64,000 nucleotides of DNA from Kalmanozyma brasiliensis GHG001 (GCF_000497045.1 NW_015961988.1:434001-498000), one strand, 5' to 3'. Numbered from the stretch's first letter, positions 10,051 through 20,953 are shown. Notes: a model not told the origin generated them from the sequence alone. Numbers and translations: made by a program.

Positions 10051-11682
10051 CTACTTGCGACTCTTCTTGGGCTGTGCCGGTTTGCCTCCCTTGCGCTTGG
10101 CTTTCCCGTTGCTTCCGTTACCCTTTGCAGCTTCCGGCTCGCTCTCCTCGTCTTCCTCCTCATCGTGATCGTCGTCGTCCTCCGCCACCCCGTCTGCTGG
10201 TCCATTGACCTTGGCGCCCCTCCCATCTCGCCCGCTTACTTCCTGCATATTGGCCCAGACCTCATCCTCCTCCTCTTCCTCGCCATCCTTCACCCCCTTC
10301 AGCCCTGGCGGCACGACGCCATCCCACACGACCGCAGTCGGCATGGCGTGCACGCTCTGCGTCGTCGAACTCGCCATCATCTTACTCCACATCGCCTCGC
10401 CCTTCTCGGCCGACATTCCCGGCTTGGGCACCGCCAGCCCTGCCGGCACCGTCGAGTGCAGCCTAACCAGGCTGTCGGAAGACACCGTCACGAGCGCCTC
10501 TGACTTGTCGTCGGGCAGAACCGTCATGGACAGCGTAGCGCCTACCTGGCCGGCGCCTTTGTACGCGTACACCACAGCACCCGTCTGCCAGTCGACCGCA
10601 GACAACTTAGATCCTGTGTCGCCGGCAAACAGCAGTCCTCCACGGGTAGAGTCAAGCGCGGAGGAAGAAGCGCAGAGGGTTTTGACTGCCCCTTGACCCG
10701 CTGGGACAACACGCATCTCGCGGACATGCCGCCGACTCGGGCCGCCAGGCTGGAAGATGCGCACCAGGCCGTCTTTCGTTCCCACCGCAATGACCGACGA
10801 CTCCCCCAGCCCGTCCGCCTCTTCGGTCAGGGCGAGGATGCACGTAGCAGTGATGTTGGCTCGTCTCGGCAACGACAGGTTGTCATTGGGCAGGTTCTTC
10901 GCACGCCACACTTCACCCCACACCAGCTCGCGAGCTTTGGTCTTGGCCTCGAGCTGACGCTTGCGTTTGCGCTGCTTGCTGTTCAGCCCCGCCAGATCGT
11001 CCGTTTTGGCGGATTCGACGCTCATATCACCTTCGGGCGGCTGGTCGGAGAGCGAAGTGGGGATGTGCCAGAGGGAGAGAGGCACGTCTTCGCCGCCGTA
11101 GCAGAAGTGCGTCGGGTCGGTCGGCGGATAGAAGTGCGCATGCTGCAGCGGCGACGGTAGGATGTCGATCACCGTGGCCTCGCCAAGGGTAGCGTTGGTT
11201 TCCGTGCCGGCGGAGGTGACGCTGATGGGTGTGAAGCGGAAGATGCCGGATGAGGTGATAGTGTAGATGCCTTGAGTCGACACGGCGAGACCAATGAAAC
11301 GGTGAATGCCGGCTTTCATTTGCGTCTCGTAGACGGTGCAGAGAATGTTCGCCTGAAGCTCGGAGGAGGGAGCGGGAGCCGTGCTGGTGGAGGGCAGAGA
11401 CTGGTTGATGATCTGGATGACGTCGATGGTGGCATTCTTGCGGGCGAGGGCGACAACGTAGGTGTCCGAGCCCAGCACGCCGGTGGCAATACGCTGAACA
11501 GCATGATCCGAGTGTGACTTGAAGTTGGGCAGGATGAGGGGTCGGATCGATGGTCCGGCGAAGTCCTTCGGGAGGGACGAAGGTGGGTCACACTGTGCGA
11601 CGCGAAGACAGCCTATCGAGTCACCGATGTAGACTCGATGCGACGAGCTTGGGTCCTCGAGGACCACATTGTCCGTCGACAT
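10051..11682 (-). CDS. NSA1: NSA1/WDR74-like 60S ribosome biogenesis WD-repeat protein
   Basis: Single exon, 543 residues. It has a degenerate seven-bladed WD propeller. Good landmarks are VYIGDSIGCLRVAQC near the start, RIFQPGGPSRRHVREMRVVP, GGLLFAGDTGSKLSAVDWQTG and LVTVSSDSLVRLHS. The C-terminus is acidic and then lysine-rich (AKRKGGKPAQPKKSRK at the very end), as in Nsa1, where the basic tail follows the propeller. In yeast Nsa1 binds the nucleolar pre-60S particle together with Rix7, Rrp1 and Mak5. The stop is 157 bp from the end of the convergent upstream gene. The start lies 367 bp from the divergent NMT1 start. Confidence 0.75.
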   Translation of the reverse strand: MSTDNVVLEDPSSSHRVYIGDSIGCLRVAQCDPPSSLPKDFAGPSIRPLILPNFKSHSDHAVQRIATGVLGSDTYVVALARKNATIDVIQIINQSLPSTSTAPAPSSELQANILCTVYETQMKAGIHRFIGLAVSTQGIYTITSSGIFRFTPISVTSAGTETNATLGEATVIDILPSPLQHAHFYPPTDPTHFCYGGEDVPLSLWHIPTSLSDQPPEGDMSVESAKTDDLAGLNSKQRKRKRQLEAKTKARELVWGEVWRAKNLPNDNLSLPRRANITATCILALTEEADGLGESSVIAVGTKDGLVRIFQPGGPSRRHVREMRVVPAGQGAVKTLCASSSALDSTRGGLLFAGDTGSKLSAVDWQTGAVVYAYKGAGQVGATLSMTVLPDDKSEALVTVSSDSLVRLHSTVPAGLAVPKPGMSAEKGEAMWSKMMASSTTQSVHAMPTAVVWDGVVPPGLKGVKDGEEEEEDEVWANMQEVSGRDGRGAKVNGPADGVAEDDDDHDEEEDEESEPEAAKGNGSNGKAKRKGGKPAQPKKSRK

Positions 11683-12049
11683 GTTGCTTTCTGTGGTAGA
11701 AGCGGATGATGTATGCAGAGGTGAAGAACGAAGAAGCTGAGCATCTCGCTCTTCCGCAACTCAAAACGCTGCTCAGCTTCTCAATCTTGCTCCCGCCGCT
11801 CCGCACCGCTGTGGAACCAAAAATCTTAAAAAAAAAGTCGTTTCAAACCAACACCTTTGGTCCGCAAAACTCGGGATTCGGCCACCTCCCTGCGCTCAAA
11901 CGCCAGGCGTCAGGTGTTGGACTCGAAACAAAGCGCAAAGGACAAAGAGATGGTCCGATCACATTGACGCACAGACTCGTCGTTCTTCTCCATCACAACA
12001 CTAGACCTGGAGCTCGGTCCTTCCACAGCACAGAAGCACTCTTTCGATC
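11683..12049. promoter_or_regulatory. Divergent promoter NSA1 / NMT1
   Basis: 367 bp between two divergently oriented start codons. An A-rich run at about 11818-11837 is visible. No gene. Confidence 0.5.
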
Positions 12050-14062
12050 ATGTCGGGCCTCGGCGAAGCGAGCAATGGCGCTGCCTCCTCCTCGTCCGCC
12101 TCAGTCCCCGCTCGGGTGAGCAGCATCGCCCAGCCCCCGACCACGGTCGAGGACAACGACGACGGCGGCTCCTCTTCCGACGCCTCGGACGATGAGACCG
12201 CTCCCACCACCACAGGCGACGGTCAAACAGCAAAACAGCGAAAGAAGAAGAAATCCAAAGCAGCCGCCAAGCTGCGCAAGAAGCTCGGTCTCTCCAACCC
12301 CACCTCCGACCCCACCGAAAAGCTCCTTGCATCCGGCAACGCCGTCTCCGGCAAGATCAGCGATGACGTTGTCACCCAAGTCCAACAAGCCGTTGCCGCA
12401 GAGCACGGCTCGTCCGCCGCCAACGCCGTCACCAAAGCCAACCTCGCCAAGGTGATGGCCATGATGAACATGGAGCGCTCGGCGATGCTCTCTTCGCAGG
12501 AGACCAAGGCCAAGGCGTCCAAGCAGATTGCCGATCACAAGTTTTGGAAGACGCAACCGGTGATGAAACCGACCGATGCACCCGTCGACGAAGAAGGATC
12601 CATTCAACCCAGCGTCCCACCCTCGGAAGTGCGACAAGAACCCTACCCCCTGCCAGCCGACTTCGAATGGGTCACCGTCGACGTGGACAACCCCTCGGAG
12701 CTCAAAGAAGTTTACGACCTGCTCAGCGCCAACTACGTCGAAGACGACGATGCCACGTTCCGCTTCGACTACTCCCCACAATTCCTGCATTGGGTGCTCA
12801 AACATCCTGGCTACCACCGAACGTGGCACATCGGCGTGCGCGTCGTATCCACCTCCAAACTCGTCGCCTTCATCTCCGGAATCCCGCACGAGCTCCGTGT
12901 GCGCGAGAAATCGTACCAGTCGACGGAGATCAACTTTTTGTGCGTGCACAAGAAGTTGCGTTCGAAACGCCTAGCGCCGGTGCTGATCAAGGAGGTGACG
13001 CGGCAGTGTCATCTCACTGGGGTGTTCCATGCGATCTACACGGTGGGCAGTGTGCTCCCTACACCTGTGTCGTGTGCTCGGTACTACCATCGTACCATCA
13101 ACGCGCGCAAGTTGGCGGAGATTGGGTTCAGCGCGATTCCGCACAACATGTCGATGGAAGCGCACGTGAGGCGATTCGAGTTGCCGGCGCGACCCAACTT
13201 GCCCGGTCTGCGAGAGATGGAACGCGGCGATGTTCCCTCCGTGGGCAAACTCATGCGTCGCTACATGCGGAGGTTCGACATGGCTCCAAGGTTTACCGAT
13301 CACGAGGTGGAACACATCCTCCTCTCCGGGCGAGGGGAGGACACGCCCACCGGTCGAAAAGGCCAGGTGACTTGGACGTACGTCGTCGAGACTGAGGGCC
13401 GAATCACCGATATGTTCGCATTCTACTCGTTGCCGTCCAGTATCCTGGATAACGACAAGCATAAGAGTTTGAATGCTGCCTACCTGTTCTACTACGCTAC
13501 GGACGTTGTTTTCTCGGACTCACCCGAACCTCAGGAGAGTGGAGCATCGACGTCGTCCCCCTCATCGGAGCGGGCGTTGGCGCTAGCATCGGGTAAAGAG
13601 CCGTGGCAAGTCAACCACCTGACCAACCTCCTCCCCTCCGAATTGGCCGACGAATCCCGCGTCCCCTCATGGGACACCGAATCCCCCACCATCAAATCGC
13701 TCCTGAAACAGCGCCTCAACTTGCTCATCAACACCCTCCTCATCATTGCCCGCGACGAAGGCTTCGACGTGGTAAACTGTGTGACGGTGATGGACAACCC
13801 GTTGTTCCTGCAAGAACAGAAATTTGGCCCTGGCGATGGGTTTCTGCGGTTCTACCTGTTCAATTGGCGATGCAAGCCGGTAGCGGGTGGCATGGGCGGT
13901 CGGCCGGGCGAGGGGGAATTGGATCCCGTGCAGAGCTATGTCAAGGGGTTGGCGAAGAAGGCGAGTGGGGAGGAGGAGAGGGCGATGGTCGAGCAGCTGG
14001 TCAGGAAGGTGGGGAGGAATCCGGCCGATGTTGGATCGGGTAATGGCATTGTCATGGTGTGA
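12050..14062 (+). CDS. NMT1: Glycylpeptide N-tetradecanoyltransferase (N-myristoyltransferase)
   Basis: Transfers myristate from myristoyl-CoA to N-terminal glycines of cytosolic proteins. The 670-residue product is longer than the usual 420-500. The N-terminus is a serine/acid-rich tail with a polybasic patch (KQRKKKKSKAAAKLRKKLG, about 62-80), like the ribosome-binding N-terminus of animal NMT. Core motifs include PLPADFEWVTVDVDNPSELK, EINFLCVHKKLRSKRLAPV (signature region) and PTPVSCARYYHRTIN. A serine-rich insertion of about 65 residues follows YYATDVVFSD, in a place where the human enzyme continues directly into the helix matching LLKQRLNLLINTLL. The protein ends GIVMV; the C-terminal carboxylate serves as catalytic base in this family. 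It converges on SOG2 with a 92-bp gap. Confidence 0.93.
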   Translation: MSGLGEASNGAASSSSASVPARVSSIAQPPTTVEDNDDGGSSSDASDDETAPTTTGDGQTAKQRKKKKSKAAAKLRKKLGLSNPTSDPTEKLLASGNAVSGKISDDVVTQVQQAVAAEHGSSAANAVTKANLAKVMAMMNMERSAMLSSQETKAKASKQIADHKFWKTQPVMKPTDAPVDEEGSIQPSVPPSEVRQEPYPLPADFEWVTVDVDNPSELKEVYDLLSANYVEDDDATFRFDYSPQFLHWVLKHPGYHRTWHIGVRVVSTSKLVAFISGIPHELRVREKSYQSTEINFLCVHKKLRSKRLAPVLIKEVTRQCHLTGVFHAIYTVGSVLPTPVSCARYYHRTINARKLAEIGFSAIPHNMSMEAHVRRFELPARPNLPGLREMERGDVPSVGKLMRRYMRRFDMAPRFTDHEVEHILLSGRGEDTPTGRKGQVTWTYVVETEGRITDMFAFYSLPSSILDNDKHKSLNAAYLFYYATDVVFSDSPEPQESGASTSSPSSERALALASGKEPWQVNHLTNLLPSELADESRVPSWDTESPTIKSLLKQRLNLLINTLLIIARDEGFDVVNCVTVMDNPLFLQEQKFGPGDGFLRFYLFNWRCKPVAGGMGGRPGEGELDPVQSYVKGLAKKASGEEERAMVEQLVRKVGRNPADVGSGNGIVMV

Positions 14063-14154
14063 CCGAAGGCACACGAGGTCAGCGGACGGAATGCAATCTT
14101 CACCCTCACACAGGTTTGGCTGTGATACGTGCAAATCATGGATTGCGTCGCTAA

Positions 14155-17100
14155 CTATGAAACACCAGTGGGACTCAGCCACAGCAGATAGACGGTCAGG
14201 TTGGAACACGCCTGGGCCACCTGGCCGAGCAAGCGTCGCACCTCGCGCGGGAACTCGTGCCCGACCGAAATCGCCTTGATCAGCGTCGACGTGTTGACGA
14301 TGGCGCGCACGAACTCGTGCGATTCGTCGAACAGCTTCGTCACTGTGGACTGTGAGATGTTGTCTGGTGAAGGAGCTGCGACCGCGTCCGCCTTCAAGTC
14401 GTTGGCAGTCACACCTTCCTGGGCGGAAGCGTTTACGGGCGAGGAGCTGCTGTCGATCGATGAGCCTCGTTGTTCTTCTTCCCGAGCGCGCAGGTAAGTG
14501 GAACGCAGCTGCGAAGTGAGATCGTCAGTGACCTGGGCCAGGATTCGCAACTCGCGCAGCTTCTTGACCGCCTCTGCATCCTGCGCGGGCGCAGCGACCG
14601 TGGAGTCGGCAGCGTCCTGCTCGCCCTCGACTTCATTCACCTTCGTCGCACCATCGCTGTCCTCCTCTCCCTCCAGTCCTGTTGATGCATTCTTGTCGTC
14701 CGCAGGCGAGACCTTAGACGAGCCCTCGACTTTAGCATCCACGCCAGCCGAACGAAGATGCTCGAACATCATCGACCAGACCCGTGCCGACAACTTTGTT
14801 ATATTATCGACCATCTCGAGCAAATGGTCGTCCACGGTCACCTTGGGATCCGAGACAGCCATGTGCAACCTGCTACCCGCTGCAGTCGGTCCCGAAGCAG
14901 CAGCGGCAGCAGGCGCATTCGCGGAAGATGGCGTTGTGGCGTGCAGGCTGCGCTTTGCCGTGCCAGCAGCGGGCGTTGCAGGCGTCGTCGCTTGACTTCT
15001 CGGTGTGACGGCGGATGCATCTACAGCTGAGCTGGCATTCGAGCCAGAGCGCTTCTGCCTGGACGACATGGGCGTGCTCGTCGCGCCTGGTGTCGCGTAG
15101 ATCGTTCGTTGCGCAGATGATGTTGCCGTGTTGCCGCCAGGTGTGCTGGGTGCTGTCGACTGGATGCCGTCTACCACTGCACTGCGATCGGAGCCTTCCG
15201 ATTGCGCAAAGGTAGCAGCGCTGCTTGCGCTGTTGCCGAGACTGCCTTGGCGGCGATCTCTGGCGCCGCGTGCTGGCGTGTTGTATGCAGAGGTGGCCTG
15301 GAGATCTTCCAGGTTGAAGGGCGGCTGCTGACTGCTGTTGCTCGGTGTCATCGCTGCCCCTTGGGCCAGATCCTGAGCACTGAAAGAGCCAGCATGACGG
15401 CGTCGGCTCGGACCACGAGCAATGTACGGCCGGCTGCCTGCACGTGAAGGTGTGGTGGCCTCTGCGATGCTCGGCAGCATCGGCGCAGATCCGTTGCTGG
15501 TGCTGCTCATGCTCTTCTGCAGAAGTGTGCCCGCACGTGCCGACGGCGGAGTCGCCCTCTCGCTAACAGGAGCCGAGGAAGTTGCTGCAGAAGTAGAGAC
15601 GGCGTCCGACGAGGCTGGGGAGCTGATCTCGCCATCAGTCTGAGTGAGATACGGCTGGACCGCTTCCACCAGCGGCGCCATCTCGGTCCAGCTGTTGCTC
15701 ACTTCGGCCATGCTGCCGTAGAGCATCAGCAGCAGTGTTCGAGCGTAGCGGACATCGGAGCTGCTCTGAAGTGCTCGCAATTGGAGCTGCAGTACGCTAA
15801 CCAGCTTGCGGAAAGTGATGACCGAGTCTTTGCAGGTGACCAGCACGCCACGGATGACGCTGGGATCTGGCGTGCCACGTCGTGACAGCGAATCGAAGCG
15901 ATCCAACGCATTGATCAGGTTGCCGACCGAACCGTTCGAGATGTCGAGCAGTCGATGGAATTGACTCGAGATCCGCTCGTCGATGACGGGCGTCATGAAT
16001 TGACCGATGGCGGCATGAATCTGCGAGAGTGCAAACAGGACCCCGCGCGTGCCATCAACAAATTTCAGCACCGGCACCGGCACTGCTTTCGAGATGGTCG
16101 AGGACGGCAAGGTAGAGAGACGCCGGAAATAGCTGTTGCGCTCCTGGTCCGCTGTATTGCGCGCGCCGTTGACCGTCGGCGATGCTGAACGAGAAGGCCA
16201 GTTCCCTTCACCCCGATCTGATGCCATTCTGCCATGACCGACGTCGAATCGCTGCTGCGTGGGTCCGTAGCCCGTTCGACCAGCCAACGCCGCAGCCGCG
16301 GCCTCGGCAGCTGCTTGTGTCGCACCCACTGTTGGCAAGCTCAGTTTGCGGAGTCCGCCTCCTTGTCCCTGACTCGCGCCAGGTTGCGCTGCGCTGAGCA
16401 TCCCATTCTCATGTGTCTGGCGAGCTGATGCTAACGCGCCATTTCCGAGAATGGGCCGCAGACCACGGCGGATCTGTAGCAGCGGCTTCCGGGCAGGTGG
16501 GTTTGCGGGAGCCTCGGACGGCGACAGGGTAGGATCAACGACCTCGACGGGTGATGCGAGGGTCGACGTCGGTAGCTGACTGCGATTTGCATCTGACTGG
16601 GTCACGTTCGACGCGCCTGGTTGCAGCGGTCTCCTCTCTGCGTCCTCGTCGACAATGATCTCTCTTCGCTCCTGCAGAATGGCCTCGTGGCTCTTGCGCA
16701 AGTCAGGAAGTGACTTCTTGCTTTTGAGGGATCGACGCGCCTCCACCTGATGAGTAGCGGCAATGTCCTGAGCGACGGAATGCGAGTTGTTGCGTGCATG
16801 CTGTCGGGAGTCTTTGTCGTCGGAGGCGACATGGCTAGGAAGGCCGTGCGTGGGTCGATCGCTGTGACCTGCGCTTGAAGTGGACGGCGATCGGGAGCTT
16901 TGCATGAAGTGCTGAGAAGGTTTGGCGGTAGTGTCAACCTCGCCTCTTGAAACGGAGGGATCCGGCTGAATGGAGTGCGGAGCGGCGTACCCTGTGCTAT
17001 CCTCGCTTGAAGAGTGCGGAACCAAGGGAGGAAGCAGTCCCGATGCGACTGCGTTGGCATCACTTGGCGCGAGTTCTTCCATAACGATCCGAGCAGTGTC

Positions 17101-18450
17101 TGGTGCCTCATGTGAGAGTGGGTCTGCTCGAGGTGTGTCAGGTCGGAGCGTGCGATCCGAAACGCTTTCGGGCACTTGAACTTGCAATGACATGAGTCCA
17201 TCGGATGGAGAGGCAGGGAGCTCAGGCCGGACGGTGCCCGAAGTGCTGGCAGTATCGCTGCCTTCATTAGAATGCTGCCCGGGTATTGGCTCCTGAAGTG
17301 CCGACAACTGCAGCCCTGATCCCGAAGGACCAAGACTTTGCGGATGGTTGGCGGGATTGTTGATCCACGAGCGTAGCTTGGCGATCCAGACGATCATCTG
17401 TCGGTCTTCAAAGCGCTTTGCCTTTTCACGCTCGGCTGCTGACGAGCTGTTGGAGGAAGGTGGCGGCTTGGGTGGCGCGACATTGGGCATCTTGGAAATG
17501 TGAGGTGGTGGCCACTCGAGCGGGTTGTTGTCGAGCTTGAGGATGCGGAGATGCTTCATCTTGCCTACCCATCCTGGCAGCTCGGTGAGGCGATTCGCGT
17601 TGAGCGAGAGTACACGAAGGGCAAGAAGACGGCCGGGCTCTTGCGGCAGCTTGCGGATCCTGTTGCGGCTCAAGTCGAGGATCTCGAGGTTGGGCATTTT
17701 GGCGACGCATTCGGGAAAGTTGGCAAAGTTATTGGCGCGAACGTTGAGATATCTGAGACCGTGCAGATTTGCAAAGTTGTCGGGCAGTCGGGTGAGGTAG
17801 TTGTAGCCAAGAGCCAGACGAACGACTTGGTCTTTGATCAGGTCGGTCAGAGCATCTGGAACGCGCGTGATGCGCTTATGACAGAGATCCAGCGTATCCA
17901 GAGACTCGGACCTGTCGGTTGCATCCCTGCGATCCGCCTCGTCTCTCTCGTCCGTGCTTCTGCGTGAGCGTTGCTGGTCGACGAAAGCCAAAAGCTCCGC
18001 CTCGGAGATACCGCGTTGATGGGAGCTGGTGGCTGCATTTGGATCCCGCCTTGCTGATGTCGGCGTTACTACAGCCGGTTCCATGCTTGTAGGCGGAAGG
18101 TGTTGCATGGATTGGGAGGTGTACATCGACGAAGTGGAAGGCACGGTTGCCGCGTCAAATGCGCGTGACTTTGCATCAGCGAAGGAAGCAGATTGGGCGC
18201 TAGGAAGGCCGCCGTAGGTGTAAGAAGGATCGGTTGGCTGAGCAGAGTCGAATGTGTTCCAGTAGGGGGCGCCATTGTTGTCGTGGTACGAAGGCTGGTC
18301 TGCAGAGGCGTAAGGGAGATACGACAAAGATGCGCCGGATTTGCCTGCACCGACTCCTGCCATGCCTGCGGATGCACTCATGGCCAGTCCTCCAGAGGAA
18401 GAGGAGGAGGAGCCCATTGGTGCCCTGCCGTCTCGTTGTCCAGCATGCAT
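14155..18450 (-). CDS. SOG2: SOG2-like leucine-rich-repeat protein of the RAM signalling network
   Basis: 1431 residues, single exon. After a disordered N-terminus, LRRs begin around residue 190 (LDLCHKRITRVPDALTDLI, LALGYNYLTRLPDNFANL, LNVRANNFANFPECVAKM, LDLSRNRIRKLPQEPGRL, LSLNANRLTELPGWVGKM, LKLDNNPLEWPPP): at least six units. A long Ser/Pro-rich linker follows, then the helical Sog2 domain. That domain starts near YFRRLSTLPSSTISKAVPVP and includes RSYIARGPSRRRH-like basic patches and a C-terminal helical stretch to the end. Sog2 works with the Cbk1 kinase, Mob2, Tao3 and Kic1 in polarised growth and cell separation. The C-terminal ALG-like helices confirm completeness. The promoter faces the G-patch gene. 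Confidence 0.87.
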   Translation of the reverse strand: MHAGQRDGRAPMGSSSSSSGGLAMSASAGMAGVGAGKSGASLSYLPYASADQPSYHDNNGAPYWNTFDSAQPTDPSYTYGGLPSAQSASFADAKSRAFDAATVPSTSSMYTSQSMQHLPPTSMEPAVVTPTSARRDPNAATSSHQRGISEAELLAFVDQQRSRRSTDERDEADRRDATDRSESLDTLDLCHKRITRVPDALTDLIKDQVVRLALGYNYLTRLPDNFANLHGLRYLNVRANNFANFPECVAKMPNLEILDLSRNRIRKLPQEPGRLLALRVLSLNANRLTELPGWVGKMKHLRILKLDNNPLEWPPPHISKMPNVAPPKPPPSSNSSSAAEREKAKRFEDRQMIVWIAKLRSWINNPANHPQSLGPSGSGLQLSALQEPIPGQHSNEGSDTASTSGTVRPELPASPSDGLMSLQVQVPESVSDRTLRPDTPRADPLSHEAPDTARIVMEELAPSDANAVASGLLPPLVPHSSSEDSTGYAAPHSIQPDPSVSRGEVDTTAKPSQHFMQSSRSPSTSSAGHSDRPTHGLPSHVASDDKDSRQHARNNSHSVAQDIAATHQVEARRSLKSKKSLPDLRKSHEAILQERREIIVDEDAERRPLQPGASNVTQSDANRSQLPTSTLASPVEVVDPTLSPSEAPANPPARKPLLQIRRGLRPILGNGALASARQTHENGMLSAAQPGASQGQGGGLRKLSLPTVGATQAAAEAAAAALAGRTGYGPTQQRFDVGHGRMASDRGEGNWPSRSASPTVNGARNTADQERNSYFRRLSTLPSSTISKAVPVPVLKFVDGTRGVLFALSQIHAAIGQFMTPVIDERISSQFHRLLDISNGSVGNLINALDRFDSLSRRGTPDPSVIRGVLVTCKDSVITFRKLVSVLQLQLRALQSSSDVRYARTLLLMLYGSMAEVSNSWTEMAPLVEAVQPYLTQTDGEISSPASSDAVSTSAATSSAPVSERATPPSARAGTLLQKSMSSTSNGSAPMLPSIAEATTPSRAGSRPYIARGPSRRRHAGSFSAQDLAQGAAMTPSNSSQQPPFNLEDLQATSAYNTPARGARDRRQGSLGNSASSAATFAQSEGSDRSAVVDGIQSTAPSTPGGNTATSSAQRTIYATPGATSTPMSSRQKRSGSNASSAVDASAVTPRSQATTPATPAAGTAKRSLHATTPSSANAPAAAAASGPTAAGSRLHMAVSDPKVTVDDHLLEMVDNITKLSARVWSMMFEHLRSAGVDAKVEGSSKVSPADDKNASTGLEGEEDSDGATKVNEVEGEQDAADSTVAAPAQDAEAVKKLRELRILAQVTDDLTSQLRSTYLRAREEEQRGSSIDSSSSPVNASAQEGVTANDLKADAVAAPSPDNISQSTVTKLFDESHEFVRAIVNTSTLIKAISVGHEFPREVRRLLGQVAQACSNLTVYLLWLSPTGVS

Positions 18451-19137
18451 TGTTGGCGAGTCGTGACTAGGATAAGACGTCGACGCCTGGTCCCTTTGCG
18501 CAAGGCGATGCGCAGAATCCTAGCGTGAGACCATTCTGAGTCGAGAGTGAGACAAGATCAGACAATGGGTACCGTATTCGAGCAGACAGCTAGATTGACA
18601 AGCAGCGCAGCCTTGCTGTTGATGACCGGATTGATGTGTCTCTGCCTTGCTGAGACTTAGGTGGATGAGAGCGAGTCGATACAATTCGATGCAGTGCTTT
18701 CGGGCGAAGAGTTAGCAGGTGTTTAAGGGTCCGTGTTGCGTCGGCGAAGCTTCTAAGGGTGAGCGATGTTGACCTTCGAGGGTATGAGAAAGGAGCGGTG
18801 TGTGACCGTGGTGGTGGGCGACGATCGAGAAGAGAGATGAGACTGGATCGATGTTTTGGGCGGCTATTCAACCTAAAAAGCAAGAAACACAGAAACACAA
18901 GCTGTGCTCGCCTGCAGCCCTGCGCAGTTCACACGGATTTTAATTCTTAATTTTTATGCGACTTGGCCACGAGCCAACGAGACCCTGAACAAGAAGGCTG
19001 TGGAGACAAAGCGTCGTTGGGTGTGACTTTCGATTCGACCATCATCCTAACCTATCTCGAGCTTCGGCGGCGAACCCGATGCAGCCGCTTCTGTCTGTGC
19101 GGTGGCTTGCATCGATCAATCAAGCCTACAGTCAAAT
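18451..19137. promoter_or_regulatory. Divergent promoter SOG2 / G-patch gene
   Basis: About 690 bp with no supported gene. An A/T-rich stretch (about 18938-18960) is the most AT-rich part and may be a nucleosome-depleted core. Confidence 0.45.
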
Positions 19138-20869
19138 ATGACTCAGCTTCCTTCTACGCCGTCACACGGCCTTTCGGCTAAGCCCTCACAAGAGGCAGAC
19201 GGGCTGGAAAGGGGAGAAGGCTCTTGTCACCGCTCTCGGCCAAGCAGAACTGCTTTTGATGGCAGAACAGTAAGTGCACCCACGTCGAGACTGATGAGAC
19301 CAGACTATCAGTCTCGATCTGTGGCAGCGATAGCGCCTCCGTGACCAACACGCAGGTCAGCACTGCAGACAAAGCTCCAACACACCTATATCCTTCACGG
19401 CGTAGCTCGGTCGGCGATTCCCCAAATGATCCAAAAGCCAGATTGTTGATCAAATCCTTCTCGTAACGACCTCATGTTATCTCATCAGCAAGGACCGCAT
19501 GCAACTCTCCCGCCCTCCTCGTCTTCGTACCGCCCAAGGCATGGTGACATGGGCTCGTATCAGCCTCGATATCAAGACCGGGACGATCCTAGATATGCGC
19601 AGAGGGATGAGGACCAGGGACATCATCACAATCTCTCCAGACGCAGATCAAAATCTCCGGATATGTCCCGCCACCTGACGTCGAAAGCGGTCCCCGTGAA
19701 ACCGTGGAAGGACTTGCGTGCGCCGGTCAGAGATCAGGACTGCACAGCCAGCAACACGTCAGCCGTCAAGGCGTCTTCGACCATGGCTTCCACGTCCAGC
19801 ACGGCAGCAACCAACAAGCGATTCGCAAACGACATTTCACGGTGGAATCGGAAGCAATCCGAGCTGCAGCAAGCCCGAGTCGACTCTTCCACGCCATCAC
19901 TCAGCGCAGATCCGATCCGATCGGCTGGACCGAGCAAGCCCGCTCAGCCGTCCGGTTCTTCCGTTCGTGTGTCGCAGAGCTCCGCCTCGTCGTCGAAGGC
20001 ATCAGAGACAGGACTCGATGCAGCTGACCGACTTGACGCAGCGAATCCCAGTCAGATGTTGGATGCCCAATTGTTAGGTTACGACTACAAGGACGCAGAG
20101 CGCATTGCATGTCTCTTGTGCCAACGCAAGTTCAAGAGCCTCGATACGCTTCACCGACACGAGAACGAGTCTCAGCTGCACAGGGACAACCTCGCCAACA
20201 TGAACACTTGTCGACAAGGAGTCTCCAGACATCTCGAGTCGAAAGCCGACAGCCATTCGCCGATCGGTCCTACTCGGGTCAGCGACGCTGCATCTCAGAA
20301 AGCCGAACCGCAGACCTCGTTTGCTTATCGAGATCGCGCTTCAGAACGTCGGGCTGTCTTCGGGTCAGACACGGCCTCAAAGCAGAGCGACTCGAGCAGC
20401 AATCGAGCAAAGGTGTTTGAGAGTCCCAACAAGGCCACATCCTCGGCGTCGAGCGTGGTCGAGGTCACACCACTGTCTGCTCCGGAGAAGCCGATTGGCA
20501 ATGACAACGTCGGCAGCAAGCTTCTAGCAATGATGGGCTGGTCTCAGGGCCAAGGCCTAGGTGCCAAACGAGAAGGTCGAACCGGCATCGTCGAGACCAA
20601 GATCTACAAGCCAGGAGCAGGATTGGGCAGCAGCGCTCCGACCGACACCGCCGCCCACGAGGAGCATGTTGCACAATCAAGTCATCGACCCGGCTCTGGC
20701 GTCGCTTTCGCTGGCTACCTTGACCGCGCTAAGGATCGTGAGTACCTCTCACCTTTTCTGTGAGCAACAGACGGAATGTATGCTGACATGCCTTCTTGTT
20801 TGTGATGGTGATTCACCCTTGTCAGGCGCACGACAGCGGCTCGCGGAGCATTCTCAACCTCCACCTTAA
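19138..20869 (+). CDS. RBM5/RBM10-type zinc-finger and G-patch protein, probable splicing factor
   Basis: Proposed exons are 19138-19269, 19489-20737 and 20826-20869. The last intron (88 nt) has donor GTGAGT and acceptor GTCAG and restores the conserved-looking end KDRARQRLAEH. The first intron (GTAAGT to TCATCAG, with a CGTAAC branch-like site) keeps phase. Without it the protein would start at the ATG at 19474, which has a poor context (C at -3). A C2H2 finger CLLC-x12-H-x6-H lies at about 20107-20180, and the G-patch NVGSKLLAMMGWSQGQGLG at about 20506-20565. Both match the C-terminal half of RBM5/6/10, but no RRM is visible. The role in pre-mRNA splicing is inferred from that family. The 3' end lies 84 bp from the convergent neighbour. 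Confidence 0.75.
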
Positions 20870-20953
20870 TAGATACTACACGGGCAAGCACCTCTGATAC
20901 ACATCGACATCACCTTTGTCAATTCTGGGTATACAGGCTCCGAAACAACTTCA

